From Torymus aiolomorphi (taxonomy: Eukaryota > Arthropoda > Insecta > Hymenoptera > Torymidae), in contig CM070876.1 in NCBI GenBank assembly GCA_036365515.1, positions 134,681,394 to 134,745,393 on the forward strand: DNA of 64,000 nucleotides. The letters run 5' to 3'. The position numbers and the translations under genes are program-made. The notes under the pieces were generated by a model. It had not been told where the DNA came from. It saw nothing but the letters and a program-made list of their open reading frames with translations, and searched no databases. Positions 33,640-45,156 of this stretch are shown here, in pieces. Position 1 is the first letter of the stretch; each line of letters starts with the position of its first letter.

Positions 33640-34738
33640 CATATTCATGTTTTGATGGAAAAAGCACAAAATATTTTCAAAGTATTTAGTCGCCCACTGG
33701 TAAAGATCTTGCGGCGTCAATATATAATTATCGGATACTTTCCGCAAACTTGCTCGCCTAGCATTACTTTTTATAGAAGCACCGATTGCATCGCATGCAT
33801 TTTTTCCGTGAGCAGTCGCATGAAAGTGCCATTCAGCTTCAACGGAAAAATCTTCATAATGATGAAAAAGATTCTGAAAATTATGTTTATTTTTAAAATG
33901 TTGTGCAGCTCCATCAGTAAAGTAAATGATTTTTTTAACAAAATCAAAAGATTTCTTGAATTAGGTAAACTGCCACAGTATCATGAATTAAGTTGTCTGA
34001 AAAAACCGCCATACTTTTGTGTTCAATTTTAGAATCTGAATCTTTGTAGTAAATAACTATTGTTGCCAAACTACATTGATTATTATTATTATAGTGGAAT
34101 GATTGTGCCGCATCTTGTGCAATGAACGCATAGTTTTCCGAAAAATCTAGGGAAATTAAAAATTCTCCTTTGCTTAAGGATTCTCGTAAGATTTGAAAAT
34201 AAGATGACTGCTGTTTGGAAATGAAAGAATGAGTTTTGAGTTTATGTAAAAGGGGAAAAAAGATATCAGTAAATAAAGAACTAGAAACAATTTCAGTTTG
34301 CAATGTTGATCTATCAGTAGTTTTCAACATTTGAAATTTTATTTCATTAACCCCAGACCTTTCAAGAAATAGTTCAAGTTCCGTTTTTGACACATATTTA
34401 AGTAACATTTCGCTATTGGTGTTTTACAAACTATTTAAGCTATACAATCTTTGTAAGTATCCATTTTATCAAAAGAAACTCCTGAATTTCTTAAACCAGC
34501 TAAGAGGAGTTTGACGATAAATGCACACACACACTGAATGCATACCACTAGCACCAGCTAAAACACAATGTTTAGGGCGACATTTGACAAATTTAGTGAA
34601 TCCTATTTTTGATTCGGGATACTGTTGTTTATACTTTAAATATAACTCTCTAAGATTGTACAAAACAAGTCGTTTCTGAACATAGGTCTTTGTGCCATCA
34701 TCATTTCGTATACACTTATTATCTTTATAACCTGGCAT
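33640..34738 (-). pseudogene. DDE-type transposase of the nested DNA transposon (decayed)
   Basis: Three readable pieces. 34738-34469: MPGYKDNKCIR, RELYLKYKQQYPESKIGFTKFVKCRPKHCVLAGASGMHSVCVC. 34408-33944: EFLISLDFSENYAFIAQDAAQSFHYNNN and IEHKSMAVFSDNLIHDTVAV. About 33960-33650 on the minus strand: a YFTDGAAQHFKN block, then AEWHFHATAHGKNACDAIG. The Asp residues in LDFSENY and FTDGAAQ and the Glu in AEWHF are candidate catalytic residues. The pieces are separated by frameshifts and stops. The motif set belongs to a widespread animal transposase family whose superfamily name I am not sure of. Confidence 0.75.
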
Positions 34739-34995
34739 GATTCTACTATTATCGTCATTTTGATAGAAAAGTTTTACTTCGTTTACAGTATCACATGATA
34801 TTTTTCAGTTTCCCCTTTTATCAACTAAAAGGGATTGACTATCTGAAAAACATTTTGTTACGAGCCAACGGGATGAATTAGAAAAATTAGCAACTTTACG
34901 AGAACTCCAGTTTTTTGCGAGTAATTTTAAAACCAACATTTTTTCATTTTTCGACAAATTATCATCGTTAAACAATTTTTGTAATGTAGGGTTTT

Positions 34996-35284
34996 GTAGC
35001 TTATAACTTGTACTTTCGAATGGTCATATGCATTTTGAAAAAAAACATGATATACTTTGAGAAAAATGTCTCTAAACTTTCAACTTCAATTTTCGACCAG
35101 AAGAAAAAGTTTCGAAGTAAAAACAATAGCACCATTGGAAAGAGCAGGAAAAAATCTATCGACATGTGTCTTTTGTTTTTTTCTAAGAGACTCAGAATAC
35201 GATTACGAGTGAGTTGAACAGAGCGTGTTTTGCATGAAAAATGCGTCCCGCGCGCCCGCTGGCTGGTTTCTGGCGGACGCTCCC
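34996..35284. repeat. Right TIR of the nested DNA transposon
   Basis: Inverted partner of 32560-32850. Confidence 0.88.
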
Positions 35285-36685
35285 ATATATGTAACTGTTC
35301 ATAACATATAAATCATTTATTTTGTTTGCTTCCGCAACTAATTCTCTATTTTTGTTATAAATCTTTGCATTATCATTTTTATAAACGATAGTATTATTTC
35401 TTGTAATTTTTGCAACGCTTAATAGATTTTTATTAATTCCTTTTACAAAATAAACGATTTTTAAATCAATTAATTTTTCATTATGATAATTTTTGAAATA
35501 TGTTTTTATATTGTCTACTTTTGTGGCCTTTAAATTTTTACCATCTGGCAACTTTACTTCAATTGGATTTTTTAATATAATAAATTTTTCATACATTCTC
35601 TCATCATTCACAACATGATCAGTGCATCCGCTATCTAACAACCAATTGATTTCGTTGAATTTACCATTCTTTTCGCAATTATAATTGTAAACATTCATTA
35701 TCCTATTTTGATTATCACAATCTTCGCCGAAGCTTAGATTGTGATAAGGTGAAAACTTAGATTCTACTTCACTATAGAACACATCACTCACAATTTCACT
35801 TTTCACTTCGTCGTGATTGACCTTGATCATCCAGGTCTCAGCTGCTGAGTCTTCTCTGGGTTGACTGGAGTCTTCTTGCCGCTGCTGAGCTGCTCCTCTC
35901 CCATGACCGCGTCCTCTGTAGTTGCCTCGTTGATATCCTCGTTGGGATCCTCGATGGCCTCGACCTCTGCTCTGCGATGCTCCTCTGCTTTGTGATGCTC
36001 CTCTGCTCTGGCTGGCCTGTGGTGGTCTCCAACAGTCCTTTTTGAAATGACCTCCCCGGCCACAGTTATAACACAGTGCCTTTGTCTTGAATGTACTTAC
36101 ATTTTTCCTTTTCTCGTCATCAGGCACTGTCAAATTTTTTTCTTGAATTTTAGACTTAACATAGTCCGTTTGTTGAGCTTCTGGGACGAGATCAATGAGA
36201 CTCCCAATAAAGCTGTAGCTTGCTGGTAGTGCTCTAATTAGATACCGCCTTTTTTCTTTTTCTGGTAGTGTGCCTCCAGCTGCTTTAAATTTGTTGCACG
36301 CTTGTTCGAACTCTACAAAGAATTCTTCAACTTTCTCATAATTTTTTAGTTTAATATCTTCTAGTTGACCTCTGCATGTTATTTGCAGCGCTGTAGATTT
36401 AGTAGAGTACATGCTCTTGAATTTTTCCATCATTTTGTAAGCTGTATCGCATTCACAAACATATTCTAATTGCTTGTCTGAAATAGTGCTTATTAATATA
36501 TTTCTTGCTTTTAAATCCTTTTTCTTCCATTCATCTGTTTTATCTGTCTCAGCCCGCTCTCTTTCAGCTTGCTCTTTGCACTCTGTATACTCTAATAGAG
36601 TCATTAAGCGAAATTTCCAGCTTGCATAGTTTGCACCATCAAAAATGTGAATTTCTATATCTTCGAATTTTACTTGCTTAGCCAT
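35285..36685 (-). pseudogene. Copia-2 gag and protease (open, truncated by insertion)
   Basis: Uninterrupted from ATG 36685 up to the transposon. UBN2-type gag covers about residues 1-200. Canonical CCHC knuckle CYNCGRGGHFKKDC at 205-218. A threefold SQSRGA repeat (about 224-240) and RG-rich tract follow. The protease active site is LLDSGCTDH with Asp351. The DNA transposon interrupts the frame just after protease; the displayed open frame runs on into the transposon's TIR. Confidence 0.92.
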
Positions 36686-37151
36686 CTCGACTTTTTTTAA
36701 CTTAATATCTTAATACACTTTTATTGCTTTATTTAGTGTAATTATTTTCTGCACTATTTTCACAAAACGTTTTTCGGCAATCTTTTTCTCAATTATTTCT
36801 TTGCTTTCGTATTCAATGTCTTCTAGTATTACTTCTTCTTTGGTTTTCATTTGTCCTTTAGTGTCCATTTACCACGTGTATAACCTCAAATTCTACCACG
36901 TACTCTATTCTTGCACCGTACCGCGTGCTTCACACAAGAAATCTAATCTGCTCGCATCGGCTTGAATTTTCACAATTTTCCAAAAATTCTTTCTTCTATC
37001 ACTTGATGATATATTTTATTCTTTATTCACATTTGTATTTTTCTTAGTCTTGCACTTTTCCTTCATTATTTTTCACTGTGAACTTTTCGTGAGCACGTGT
37101 CTTTCTCTACCTTTCCCGAAGGTCGGGTAGAGAAAAGAATTGTTTAATACT

Positions 37152-37169
37152 AACCACTCTCTGCTACCA
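37152..37169 (-). other. Copia-2 primer-binding site
   Basis: Minus strand TGGTAGCAGAGAGTGGTT, abutting the 5' LTR; its first 11 bases are the complement of the initiator tRNA-Met 3' end. Confidence 0.75.
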
Positions 37170-37489
37170 TGTTGGAGTTGGTGAAAAAGTGTAGTGAAAA
37201 GAACTCTTTATTGGACTTAAAAGAATGACTAGTTTATTAAGTAAGTGTAATTATAATCGACGCTTGCCTGCGCCATGCGCGAGATGTTACATGCTGGGCG
37301 TCCGAGACTAGAGAGAGAGTATAGCGCGTCGTTCGCTGCTGCTCGAGCTACCTTCTTACTCACAGACGCACTAGGGAGGGGAGACTTACATGTGTGCATA
37401 CGTGTGTCGCGCGCGCTGTCTTTATTGTAATGGAACTTGAACTCGCTGAGGTTCCTTTCGCACAATGTATATGTGTCACATTCCCAACA
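37170..37489 (-). repeat. Copia-2 5' LTR
   Basis: 320 bp, near-identical to 29474-29793; AATAAA (minus) at 37207-37212. Confidence 0.93.
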
Positions 37490-37700
37490 ATTTTGTTTTT
37501 TTCTTCCTCATTTCTCAAACTTACGAGAGCCTTAGTTGGCACCCCGAGAAAATAAGCCAAACGGCTTCCTGAGAATTTGAGCTTACGTAAGCGGAGGGTA
37601 AAATTCGTTTCACCCCTAAATAATAAGACTCGTTATTATTTTATTATTTTATTCATCTTCGTTAGGAATAAAAATTAAGTAGTTCTTTATTGTAGTCGCG

Positions 37701-40056
37701 ATGGCTTCGAATGCCGAGAGAGATAATCAGCCGGAGGTAGCTACCGAGAGGAATCGGTTAGAATCGGTTTTCCAATCCTATAGTCGAGAGAAGATGTTCC
37801 AGGCGCTGAAGAGTAGTCGATTGAGTAGAGAAGGAAGTATGCCGGAACTAATCGATCGTTTAGTGAGATTTGACTTGCGTCGAACTTTTGGGGCTAGAGC
37901 AGCTTCCTGGAATATTATAGAGGATAACGATCCTTCGAGGGGATCTCTAGCGCCGGGACTAGAGCATGATGAAACTTTCATGGACGTAACTACCGAAACC
38001 GGATTTGGAGAGATCTCGGAGGGGGGGAGATCCAGCATCCAACTCAACTGTGAAGGAAATAATGGATCAATCGTCCCAGATGGCCACTGTTGCCACGAAT
38101 ATGACAACGGTTGCGAATAGTGGCATAGCTTCTAGCATGGTGTCGATCCATTATGCCCCTAGGATGTATGAATCAATTTATACTGGGCTCTCCTCCAAGC
38201 CCAGCCAGCTGATGACAGTAATGAGCACTGGTACCACACAGCATACGCAGGGGGCCAAACCAAAAGTCCCAGATAGTAGAAATTCGAATAGTCAGCATTT
38301 GTATGATCTATCGAGGGCCCAATCCACGATGTACACTCCGTCAAACAATAGCCATATTTCCTCTACCCATCCAAACCTTCCTGGTGGGTTGGGACCTTAC
38401 CCACAGTACCTTTCTCGAAACCAATACATATCTCAACTTATCGAAACACATCCTCAACCACAACCTCAACCGTTGCCTCTCTCTATCGAAACATTCCAGA
38501 TGTCACCACCGGTAACCTCACAATCCAAGACTGCCCGTGTACATTTCGAAAACCACCCTCTGGTAGAATCGGAACCTCTAAGTAACCGTAACAGGACTTC
38601 GTGTATCGAAACTAGTCAGTCGTCGTATCCTCCTCGGACAAAAGCGAGTTTAATCAGAGAAGCGAACATTCAGCTTCCTGGTTCGACTTCCCAATCAAGT
38701 AGAGAACCGAATACTCTACCATTATCAAAGCAATTTCCGTCGAGTAGAATAGAAAATTCTCGGGTGGCGATAAATCAACAAAATCAGTCAGGTATAGAAG
38801 GTGTGAGGAGACATAACCCTCAACAGTCCCTGGTGGAAAAGGCGAGATCGTCGTTCGCAGGGCATGGCCCCCACCAGGGATTTGATGGTAGCATGGGTTT
38901 TTATCCCACTAATAGTGGTTATCCTTGGCCATACCCGCCTATGTATCCACCTCACGGATACTGTCCTCCGATGGCATGTGGGCCAGCATATGGTCAACAC
39001 GCTCTTCCATTTGATTATCGTAGGTCTGCGCAAAATGACCCTAGGTATGCCTCATTTTCGCAACTCTCAATAGTAGATATGTCAAGACAGTCTTCGAGAA
39101 TCTTGATACCACATTCCAGAGAGAAACTCGAACATGCACTGTATTGCAAATGTGGCAGGTCAGTTTCTCTGGGGAGTACAAAGAAGACGTCGAGGAATTC
39201 ATAGAGAGAATTAAAGAGTGCCAGTACTCGTTGAGTATCACAGATGGTGAAATTTTGAAATTGATTCCGTCGATTTTGTCTGGTGCAGCCCGTTTCTGGG
39301 CTAGGCCATTGAGTCAAAACTGGAGATCCACAACCGACTTTTTTGCAGCTCTTCGTTTGCAATACGGTGTCCCTGATTTTCAAGCTCTTCTGGAAGAAGA
39401 AATTAGGTTGAGAACTCAAGGGCCGGATGAACCAATTTCAGTTTTCATTTCAAGTTTAAGGTTGTTGTTAGATAAAGTAGCTTCTAGAATGTCGTTAGAG
39501 TCACAACTCGAAAGGACTTATCGAAACTTGCACCCCTCGCTATATCGTTACATATTTAGGGATCAGTTCAAAACTTTCGAAGAACTACACGTTCTGGGAC
39601 AAAGGGACGAGGTGAGACGAGAAAAGGAAAAAACTTATCGTCCCCCACCACCTGCCGCTTCTTCCAAAGCTTTTTCCAAACTTTGCATACAACATGAAAA
39701 AGCGTACGAAAGCAGCGGTCATAAATACAACTGAAGTCGAAGTTGAACAAAATGTGGCCACTGTGAACGAAGTTTCTAAGGACTATCCTGTATCGAAACA
39801 AAAATGGGACAACGTCACACCCGCAAATGGCACAACCCCAAGAGCGAAGTCAGATCAGACAACCACCAAGGCGCAAGGAAGTAAGAATGTGCCAACGAAA
39901 GCACGCCAATCAGCGCCATCGATCAATAGTCCACTTCACGGAGAAATAACACAGCAGATGACAAATGCTGGGTTTGTCAGAAGCAAGGACACTGGACGAG
40001 AGGCTGCAAGGAACGAAGTGGAATCCTGTGCTACAGATGCGGGCACCCTGGGGTGA
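37701..40056 (+). pseudogene. Gypsy-2 gag (frameshifted)
   Basis: ATG 37701 opens MASNAERD. An early SAP-like helix pair (MFQALKSSRLSREGSMPELIDRLVRFDL, about residues 34-61) is a possible nucleic-acid-binding motif. The frame changes near 38060-38110 (to 38005-39204, Ser/Pro-rich, with phrases encoded by ATCGAAAC motifs) and near 39140-39200 (to 39144-39734, the gag core with RTQGPDEPISVFISSLRLLLDKV). It shifts again around 39700 and returns to the first frame for two complete knuckles at 39966-40080 (CWVCQKQGHWTRGC, CYRCGHPGVIVATC). An A/C-rich linker lies between. Confidence 0.85.
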
Positions 40057-40948
40057 TCGTCGCAACGTGTCCGAATTGTAGTAACGCGACCAAGGAGACA
40101 ACCGATGGTAAGAAGAAGCAAGATTCGTCGTCGTTGGATGGTAGTCCTGTAGCGTCAGTGGGATCTCCGATTCAATCGAAAAGAGATTTAATTAGAACAT
40201 GTCTCACGCCCCCACCGCTATGTCAGACAGCAGCAGTGGGGAACGTAGACAATCGTCTCTATGTCAATGTCGAAATCCATGGTCGCGTCTTTCCAGCATT
40301 GCTCGATAGTGGAGCCATAGCCTCGTTTTTAGGTCCAAAACCAGCTGAATTAGTAAAGTCTCGTATAACCCCCTGTTCCACGTACATGGTCATGGCAAAT
40401 AGTCAAACAGATAAAATAGTAGGGGAGGTAGATCTGGCGTTCACCATTGATGAGGAAGAAATCACCACTCGTATCAGGGTATCGAACTCTCTCACGTATG
40501 ACATTATTTTAGGAATGGATCTTATAGAGCGCATGCAAATGCGACTCAATTTCAGCGATAGAACTTGGTACACTCCTAAAGGTATAGTTCACCCTTGTTA
40601 TTCCAAAACTCAAGAGCCTAGTACAGCCAGAGCTGTAGCAACCATCAACAGTGTTGCTGAGCTTTCTCAGGGGGAAAGAATTCTCTTACGCGTGGGATTA
40701 GACCCACTTCTCTAACCTCCTCGTAGAAACACGGAGGCTGCACGGATTATACCCCATAAAATTGATGTACAGGGTTACCCCCCGATAAAACAAAAAGCTC
40801 TGCTCATTTCACCAACACTGTTAGTAGCTGCTCATGTAGAAGTAGATTAATTGTTGGCAGAAGGAACAATCGAGCCCTCACAAAGTTCGTGGAGTAGCTG
40901 TGCAGTCGTCGTACCTAAAGAAGATGACTCCATTCAGCTTTGTATTAA
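40053..40948 (+). pseudogene. Gypsy-2 protease and start of RT
   Basis: Protease is intact, with ALLDSGAIASFLG (40299 onward) and DIILGMDLIERM. In-frame TAA codons at 40713-40715 and 40848-40850 fall in the protease-RT linker and at the start of RT. RT begins EGTIEPSQSSWSSCAVVVPKEDDSIQLCI and is cut at the TTAA insertion site. Confidence 0.9.
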
Positions 40949-41075
40949 GAGGACGTCGTATATGGAAATAAAGATCCCTGTTTTATCGGCTATTTCAGTA
41001 GTTCAAACTTTTCTCCCGAACCAAAATGCCAATCAACGTAAAACTTTAGGAAGTGAATTGAAATTAAAAAATGAA

Positions 41076-41444
41076 GGGGGGACAACTATTATTATATTGA
41101 AATAAGCAAAAAATATTTTTTCTGTATATTTATTGCTTACCTACTGAGTACCAGCATAGCAGCTTGTACGCTATGCTTTCCCTTTAGCAATATTTTTGTA
41201 GGTGATACTAAATACTTTGAAACAAATGTATATTTGTCCCCGCTCAGTTATATAACAAAGAATGCTTACAAATTTACAGCATACTTTTTAGAGGTCTAAT
41301 AATTATAAAAACCTTGAACTACTGATGAGATGATTATGCCACTTGATTATAATCGTGGAGCGGACGACACCACCTCATATTTTCCAATTTCGCTTGAAAT
41401 AAAAAATATCGATGATTCTTGCATAAAAGAATAGTTGTCCCCCC
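41076..41444. repeat. MITE-like inverted-repeat element
   Basis: 369 bp bounded by GGGGGGACAACTATT and its complement. A related block recurs: 41220-41330 resembles 41428-41535 in direct orientation at about 200 bp spacing (TTGTCCCC...TCA, AAAAxCTTTGAACTACT), so an alternative reading is a diverged 200-bp tandem duplication. Confidence 0.5.
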
Positions 41445-43756
41445 TCACTATTATATTTAAGAATGTTTTAAACTATATTCGGTTGAGGAAAAATTCGTAA
41501 ATTTTGCAAAAACTTTGAACTACTCCGCGAGGTGATACATGGGTGGATTATTTCAATCGATACCCCACGCCTCATTCGGAGTGTGCTATACTGCTAAACA
41601 TAACCGCACCGCGCAGACAACTTCAGAGCGTACAATCGAGTGCTTGAAGTGCATGCAGCTGTCAGCTTTGCGACGCGGATGACGGCGACCGGGCGACGCC
41701 ACCGCTGCACGAGGAAAAAAACGTCAGATCGGGACGGAAGTATAGGTATTTCCATTTCGGTGTGCAGCTGTCCGTTGTTGCTATCGCCGACATGACGATG
41801 CCGCTCAGCTCAGCCAGACAGTGATTGCTATGCGAGAGAACTCGGGCCGATTACGTGATCCTTCGGACCCTCGCTCTATATGAAGACTCTCCACTCTGCC
41901 GATGAAACTCGAACGTGAGTGTTTACGCCGTGCGCGCAGCAGTGCAATAGTGCGAACTCTTATACTCATCTCTCGTGAGGTACCCCAGTGTCTGCTGCAC
42001 GGAGACACCGAGTGCGCACGCGAGTGCGACGGTGGATGAGAGCCGTGGCCCGTGTAGACGGAATTCGCGGTTTTACCTAAGTGTATCAGCTACGACCACC
42101 ACGAGGAGCGGCGATGAGAGGCAGGTTGGCGTCGGCTGCGACACCGCTGCCGCCGCCGCCAGGATGATGCACTGAGTCACTCGTCATCCCTGCCACTGAA
42201 ATAACTTCTTAGGCTGATGCTATTTGTACGAGAGATTTCCTAACCTCAAAATATATCAATAGACGAAAGGAGTACACTAGAAAATTTTGAAAATTAGACA
42301 AACTTTGATAGATGACTAAAGAAATAGTATTCCTTATTGTGTGGTAACTATTTTCTTACCTGCTCTATCAAAATTTCCGCACTCAAACAATAAGCATTTC
42401 TGTCGTATCTGTATATATAGATATACCGCGAATACGATATGTCATACAAATAGCCGCGCCGAACTTCTTATCTCAATATGGATCACTTGCCACAGGATTC
42501 ACCAGCATCTTCAAAATTTAGCTGACAAGAAGCTGACAATTTATCGGCTAGAGATTCAGTGATGTGACTGAAATATTTGATAGTCAGTTCTAGTACAATT
42601 GTGACTAATAGCTGAGTATTTTATGCTGACAGTGTTGTGCTGTTATCCATCGAACTGCTTCAGGCAAGCCATCAGATCCCAGAAAGAATATGAATCAAAA
42701 TGAAATGTGGTAATAGCAAGTGTACTGATAACCACCCTCGTGAGAATAGTGAGCCTATCGGATATTTTACATGAAATACCTCTGCCAACACTGCTACAAT
42801 AAACATTGACTAACAAACTGTTTTTATTTCATGCAAGAATTGCAGATGAGGCACAAATACTTCTGAGTATGTGATATAAAAATTTGCTATATCAGTTTAT
42901 TACATCTCTCTCAAACTTCCTCAGATGATACTCAGTTAAACTACTACGCCAATCTGGAAGAGCCATTGAATGAAATGAATACGCCAGATGAGTTGCATTT
43001 TAATTTTTATTCTTCAGCAAACGCTACTATATAAGCAGTTACATTTTAGGTGGTGCTGGTAGGCGCATAATGTGCAGAATAAAAGGATTGCTGTTTCTCC
43101 TCGTGTGATCTTCAAAGGTTGTGGGTACGAGTAGTATCGTCTGCTTGTATTAGTTTCTTTGTACTTCTATACTAGGTATAGTTTTTCTTTTTTATTCCAA
43201 TAACTCTTCTTTCTTCTAATTACAGGTGTCAAGAGTACGGAAGCAGGGTAGCAGTAGACCAGGAGAGGAGGCCCTCGAGAGATTAGGACAAGCCAGCAGC
43301 TCTTCATAAAGATTGCTGCCTATCCGACAAGGAATCTAGAGAGAATTTGTATACTCTCTTTTCACTACAAGTTACATTCGCTTAAGTTATAAATACGTGT
43401 AAGTAATTAAGCGTAGATTAAGCTTCTCCGTGTGTAGTTTTCTACTCTTAGAATCAATAACCAATACATAGGTTGATTCCAAGCTTTCTAAAGATATCTA
43501 TTGTAACATCAAATGTGATGTTACAAAGTGTAAGAAAAAATAGCTAAAATGTAGAAGAAAATTAAAATATATGTACTTGTAGAAACATTAAATAAGTCAG
43601 CTTAATAATATGTGAATTATCAGAGGAGTCGCTTTCATCAATTTTTATGTTCCTCTAATTTCAATGTTAAATAGTATCACCTCAAAGTAAATTCTAGGAA
43701 TTTTATATTAATTTTCTATTGAACTAAGAACATACAAGGGGATGGTAAGGAGTAAC
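41445..43756. other. Mostly featureless interval with a GC-rich island
   Basis: 41600-42180 is distinctly GC- and CpG-rich, with a TATATGAAG motif at 41877 and several GTGAGT-like donors. The stretch 43200-43226 ends in a pyrimidine tract and TACAG|GTGTC, resembling a splice acceptor. A transcribed non-coding gene or a promoter remnant is possible. No long ORF supports a protein. A perfect 11-bp-arm hairpin TTGTAACATCA-AATG-TGATGTTACAA is at 43501-43526. Confidence 0.3.
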
Positions 43757-44815
43757 TTCAGTTATTAATACTAATCTGTTATGATTTCTTTTCAGAAAAA
43801 GTAGCAAGAGCAATAGCAGAACCAACTTGAGTTTAAGTGAATAAATCAAGTATTTGATTATGGCAGATATTTAGATAATTGACTGCTTCTTTGAGAGTAT
43901 GTGCGCATGATATAAGTATACTTTCTCTGTTAGTGTCTCTGGTTGTTTACACATTTATTTTTTGTTGAAGATGATGAGCATAATGGTATGTTTATTAATA
44001 ATTTAATATATTTTTTCATTTAATTATTAATTCAATTATTAATTCAAAATACTTACCTGGCTAAACTATCAAAATTGAAAAAATTTACTAAAATTTAAAT
44101 TTAAACTAAATTAAAAGTTGAATTAAAAAAATTAAATTATTAATACGCATACTATTGTGGTTATCATCTTCTAGAAAAAATAAATGTGTAAGCAATCAAC
44201 CAACCGTATACTTACATACAGATATTATCAAAGAAGTTGTCAATTATGTAATAATAAAGGAAAATTTTTCAAAGTTGACAGAGTTAACCCAAAAATTACT
44301 AAGAATTAAAACATCTTCATATAAATTAGATAACGTTTCGCTGATATGGTTCTCAGCCTCTTCAGATCATAAACATAAACTAATAAAAATTAGTCGATCA
44401 CATAGTGGTCAAATAAATTCAGAGAATAAGATTCTCTCGTCAAAACTTAGCGATCCATACTTAATATATATACATTTTTGATATATATAATATTTGACCA
44501 CTATGTGATCGACTAATTTTTATTAGTTTATGTTTATGATCTGAAGAGGCTGAGAACCATATCAGCGAAACGTTATCTAATTTATATGAAGATGTTTTAA
44601 TTCTTAGTAATTTTTGGGTTAACTCTGTCAACTTTGAAAAATTTTCCTTTATTATTTCAACATGAAGAGTATACGTATTACCAAATGTCAATTATGTAAA
44701 TATCTGCCATAACCACGTATGTACTTGATCGATTTGGTAGAGCTTGAGTTGGTGCTGTTATAGCTCCTGCTGTTTCTTCTGAAAAGAAATCACAATTGAT
44801 TAGCTTAATAACTGG
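43757..44815. repeat. Large foldback with a long inner palindrome
   Basis: Outer arms 43757-43895 and about 44680-44815 are diverged inverted copies (TGATTTCTTTTCAG, CCAACT-GAG, TTATGGCAGATATTTA). Inner arms 44251-44412 and 44489-44655 are near-perfect, about 160 bp each, with a 76-bp spacer. The mirrored short ORFs here are a consequence of the palindrome and are not genes. The left side carries about 350 bp of extra AT-rich sequence between outer and inner arm. Confidence 0.88.
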
Positions 44816-45156
44816 GAGCACCCCCTACCACTCACTATACTGCGCCTACTTTTTTAATAGAAAATAAAAGATTCTTAAATTAGAAAAACTACCGGTCAGT
44901 AGGAATATTTACTTTTTATATTACACATAAGACGTACTTACACTATAAGGTAAAAAAAAACTGAAAAAATGACTCCTGTTATTTCACATAATATTGACTT
45001 TATTTTTCTACAAGTAGATATAATTAATTAAACAAATGGGATTAAATAATTTTTTTAGTTTTATTAGCCTAGAAAAAGTTAATCTTTTAAGTCAACGTGA
45101 TTGGAGTTTTTAATTATTAAATAATAGATTGATGATTTATATTTTCAATAATTTTT

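Larger units (their letters stand above)
32560..35284 (-). mobile_element. DNA transposon with long TIRs, inserted in Copia-2
   Basis: 2,725 bp bounded by GGGAGCGTCCGCC...GGCGGACGCTCCC. The inverted arms extend about 290 bp (32560-32850 and 34996-35284) with high similarity. ATAT at 32556-32559 and 35285-35288 is the target duplication: removing the insert and one ATAT restores the Copia-2 frame between protease and integrase. Superfamily is uncertain. A 4-bp TSD and the transposase motifs suggest a Sola-like element, which is recollection and not a search. An additional copy of the inner TIR lies at about 32950-33175. Confidence 0.88.
29474..37489 (-). mobile_element. Ty1/Copia retrotransposon (Copia-2), interrupted by a DNA transposon
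   Basis: Minus strand. LTRs of 320 bp at 29474-29793 (3') and 37170-37489 (5'), target duplication ATTTT (29469-29473 and 37490-37494), PBS 37152-37169, PPT TAGGAGGCG (29794-29802). The proteins are close to Copia-1 (for example MAKQ...IFDGANYxSWKFRLMTLLEY) but the LTRs are a different sequence. Without the 2.7-kb internal transposon the element would be about 5.3 kb, the same size as Copia-1. Confidence 0.94.
37490..40948 (+). mobile_element. Ty3/Gypsy retrotransposon (Gypsy-2), left part
   Basis: Leader end (37490-37700), gag, zinc knuckles, protease and the start of RT, related to Gypsy-1 (compare TWYTPKGIVHPC with the Gypsy-1 TWWTPKGVVHQF). It is cut at the TTAA 40945-40948 by a 19.7-kb insertion and resumes at 60702. 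No LTR is recognised. Confidence 0.88.

Noticed and set aside
37229..37560. Minus-strand ORFs at 37229-37560 and 29533-29769
   Set aside because: Located in the Copia-2 LTRs and present in both copies; non-coding control region.
44155..44691. Two ORFs with the same protein on opposite strands
   Set aside because: They are the same reading of the two arms of the 44251-44655 palindrome. No family motif is seen and they end at the palindrome limits.
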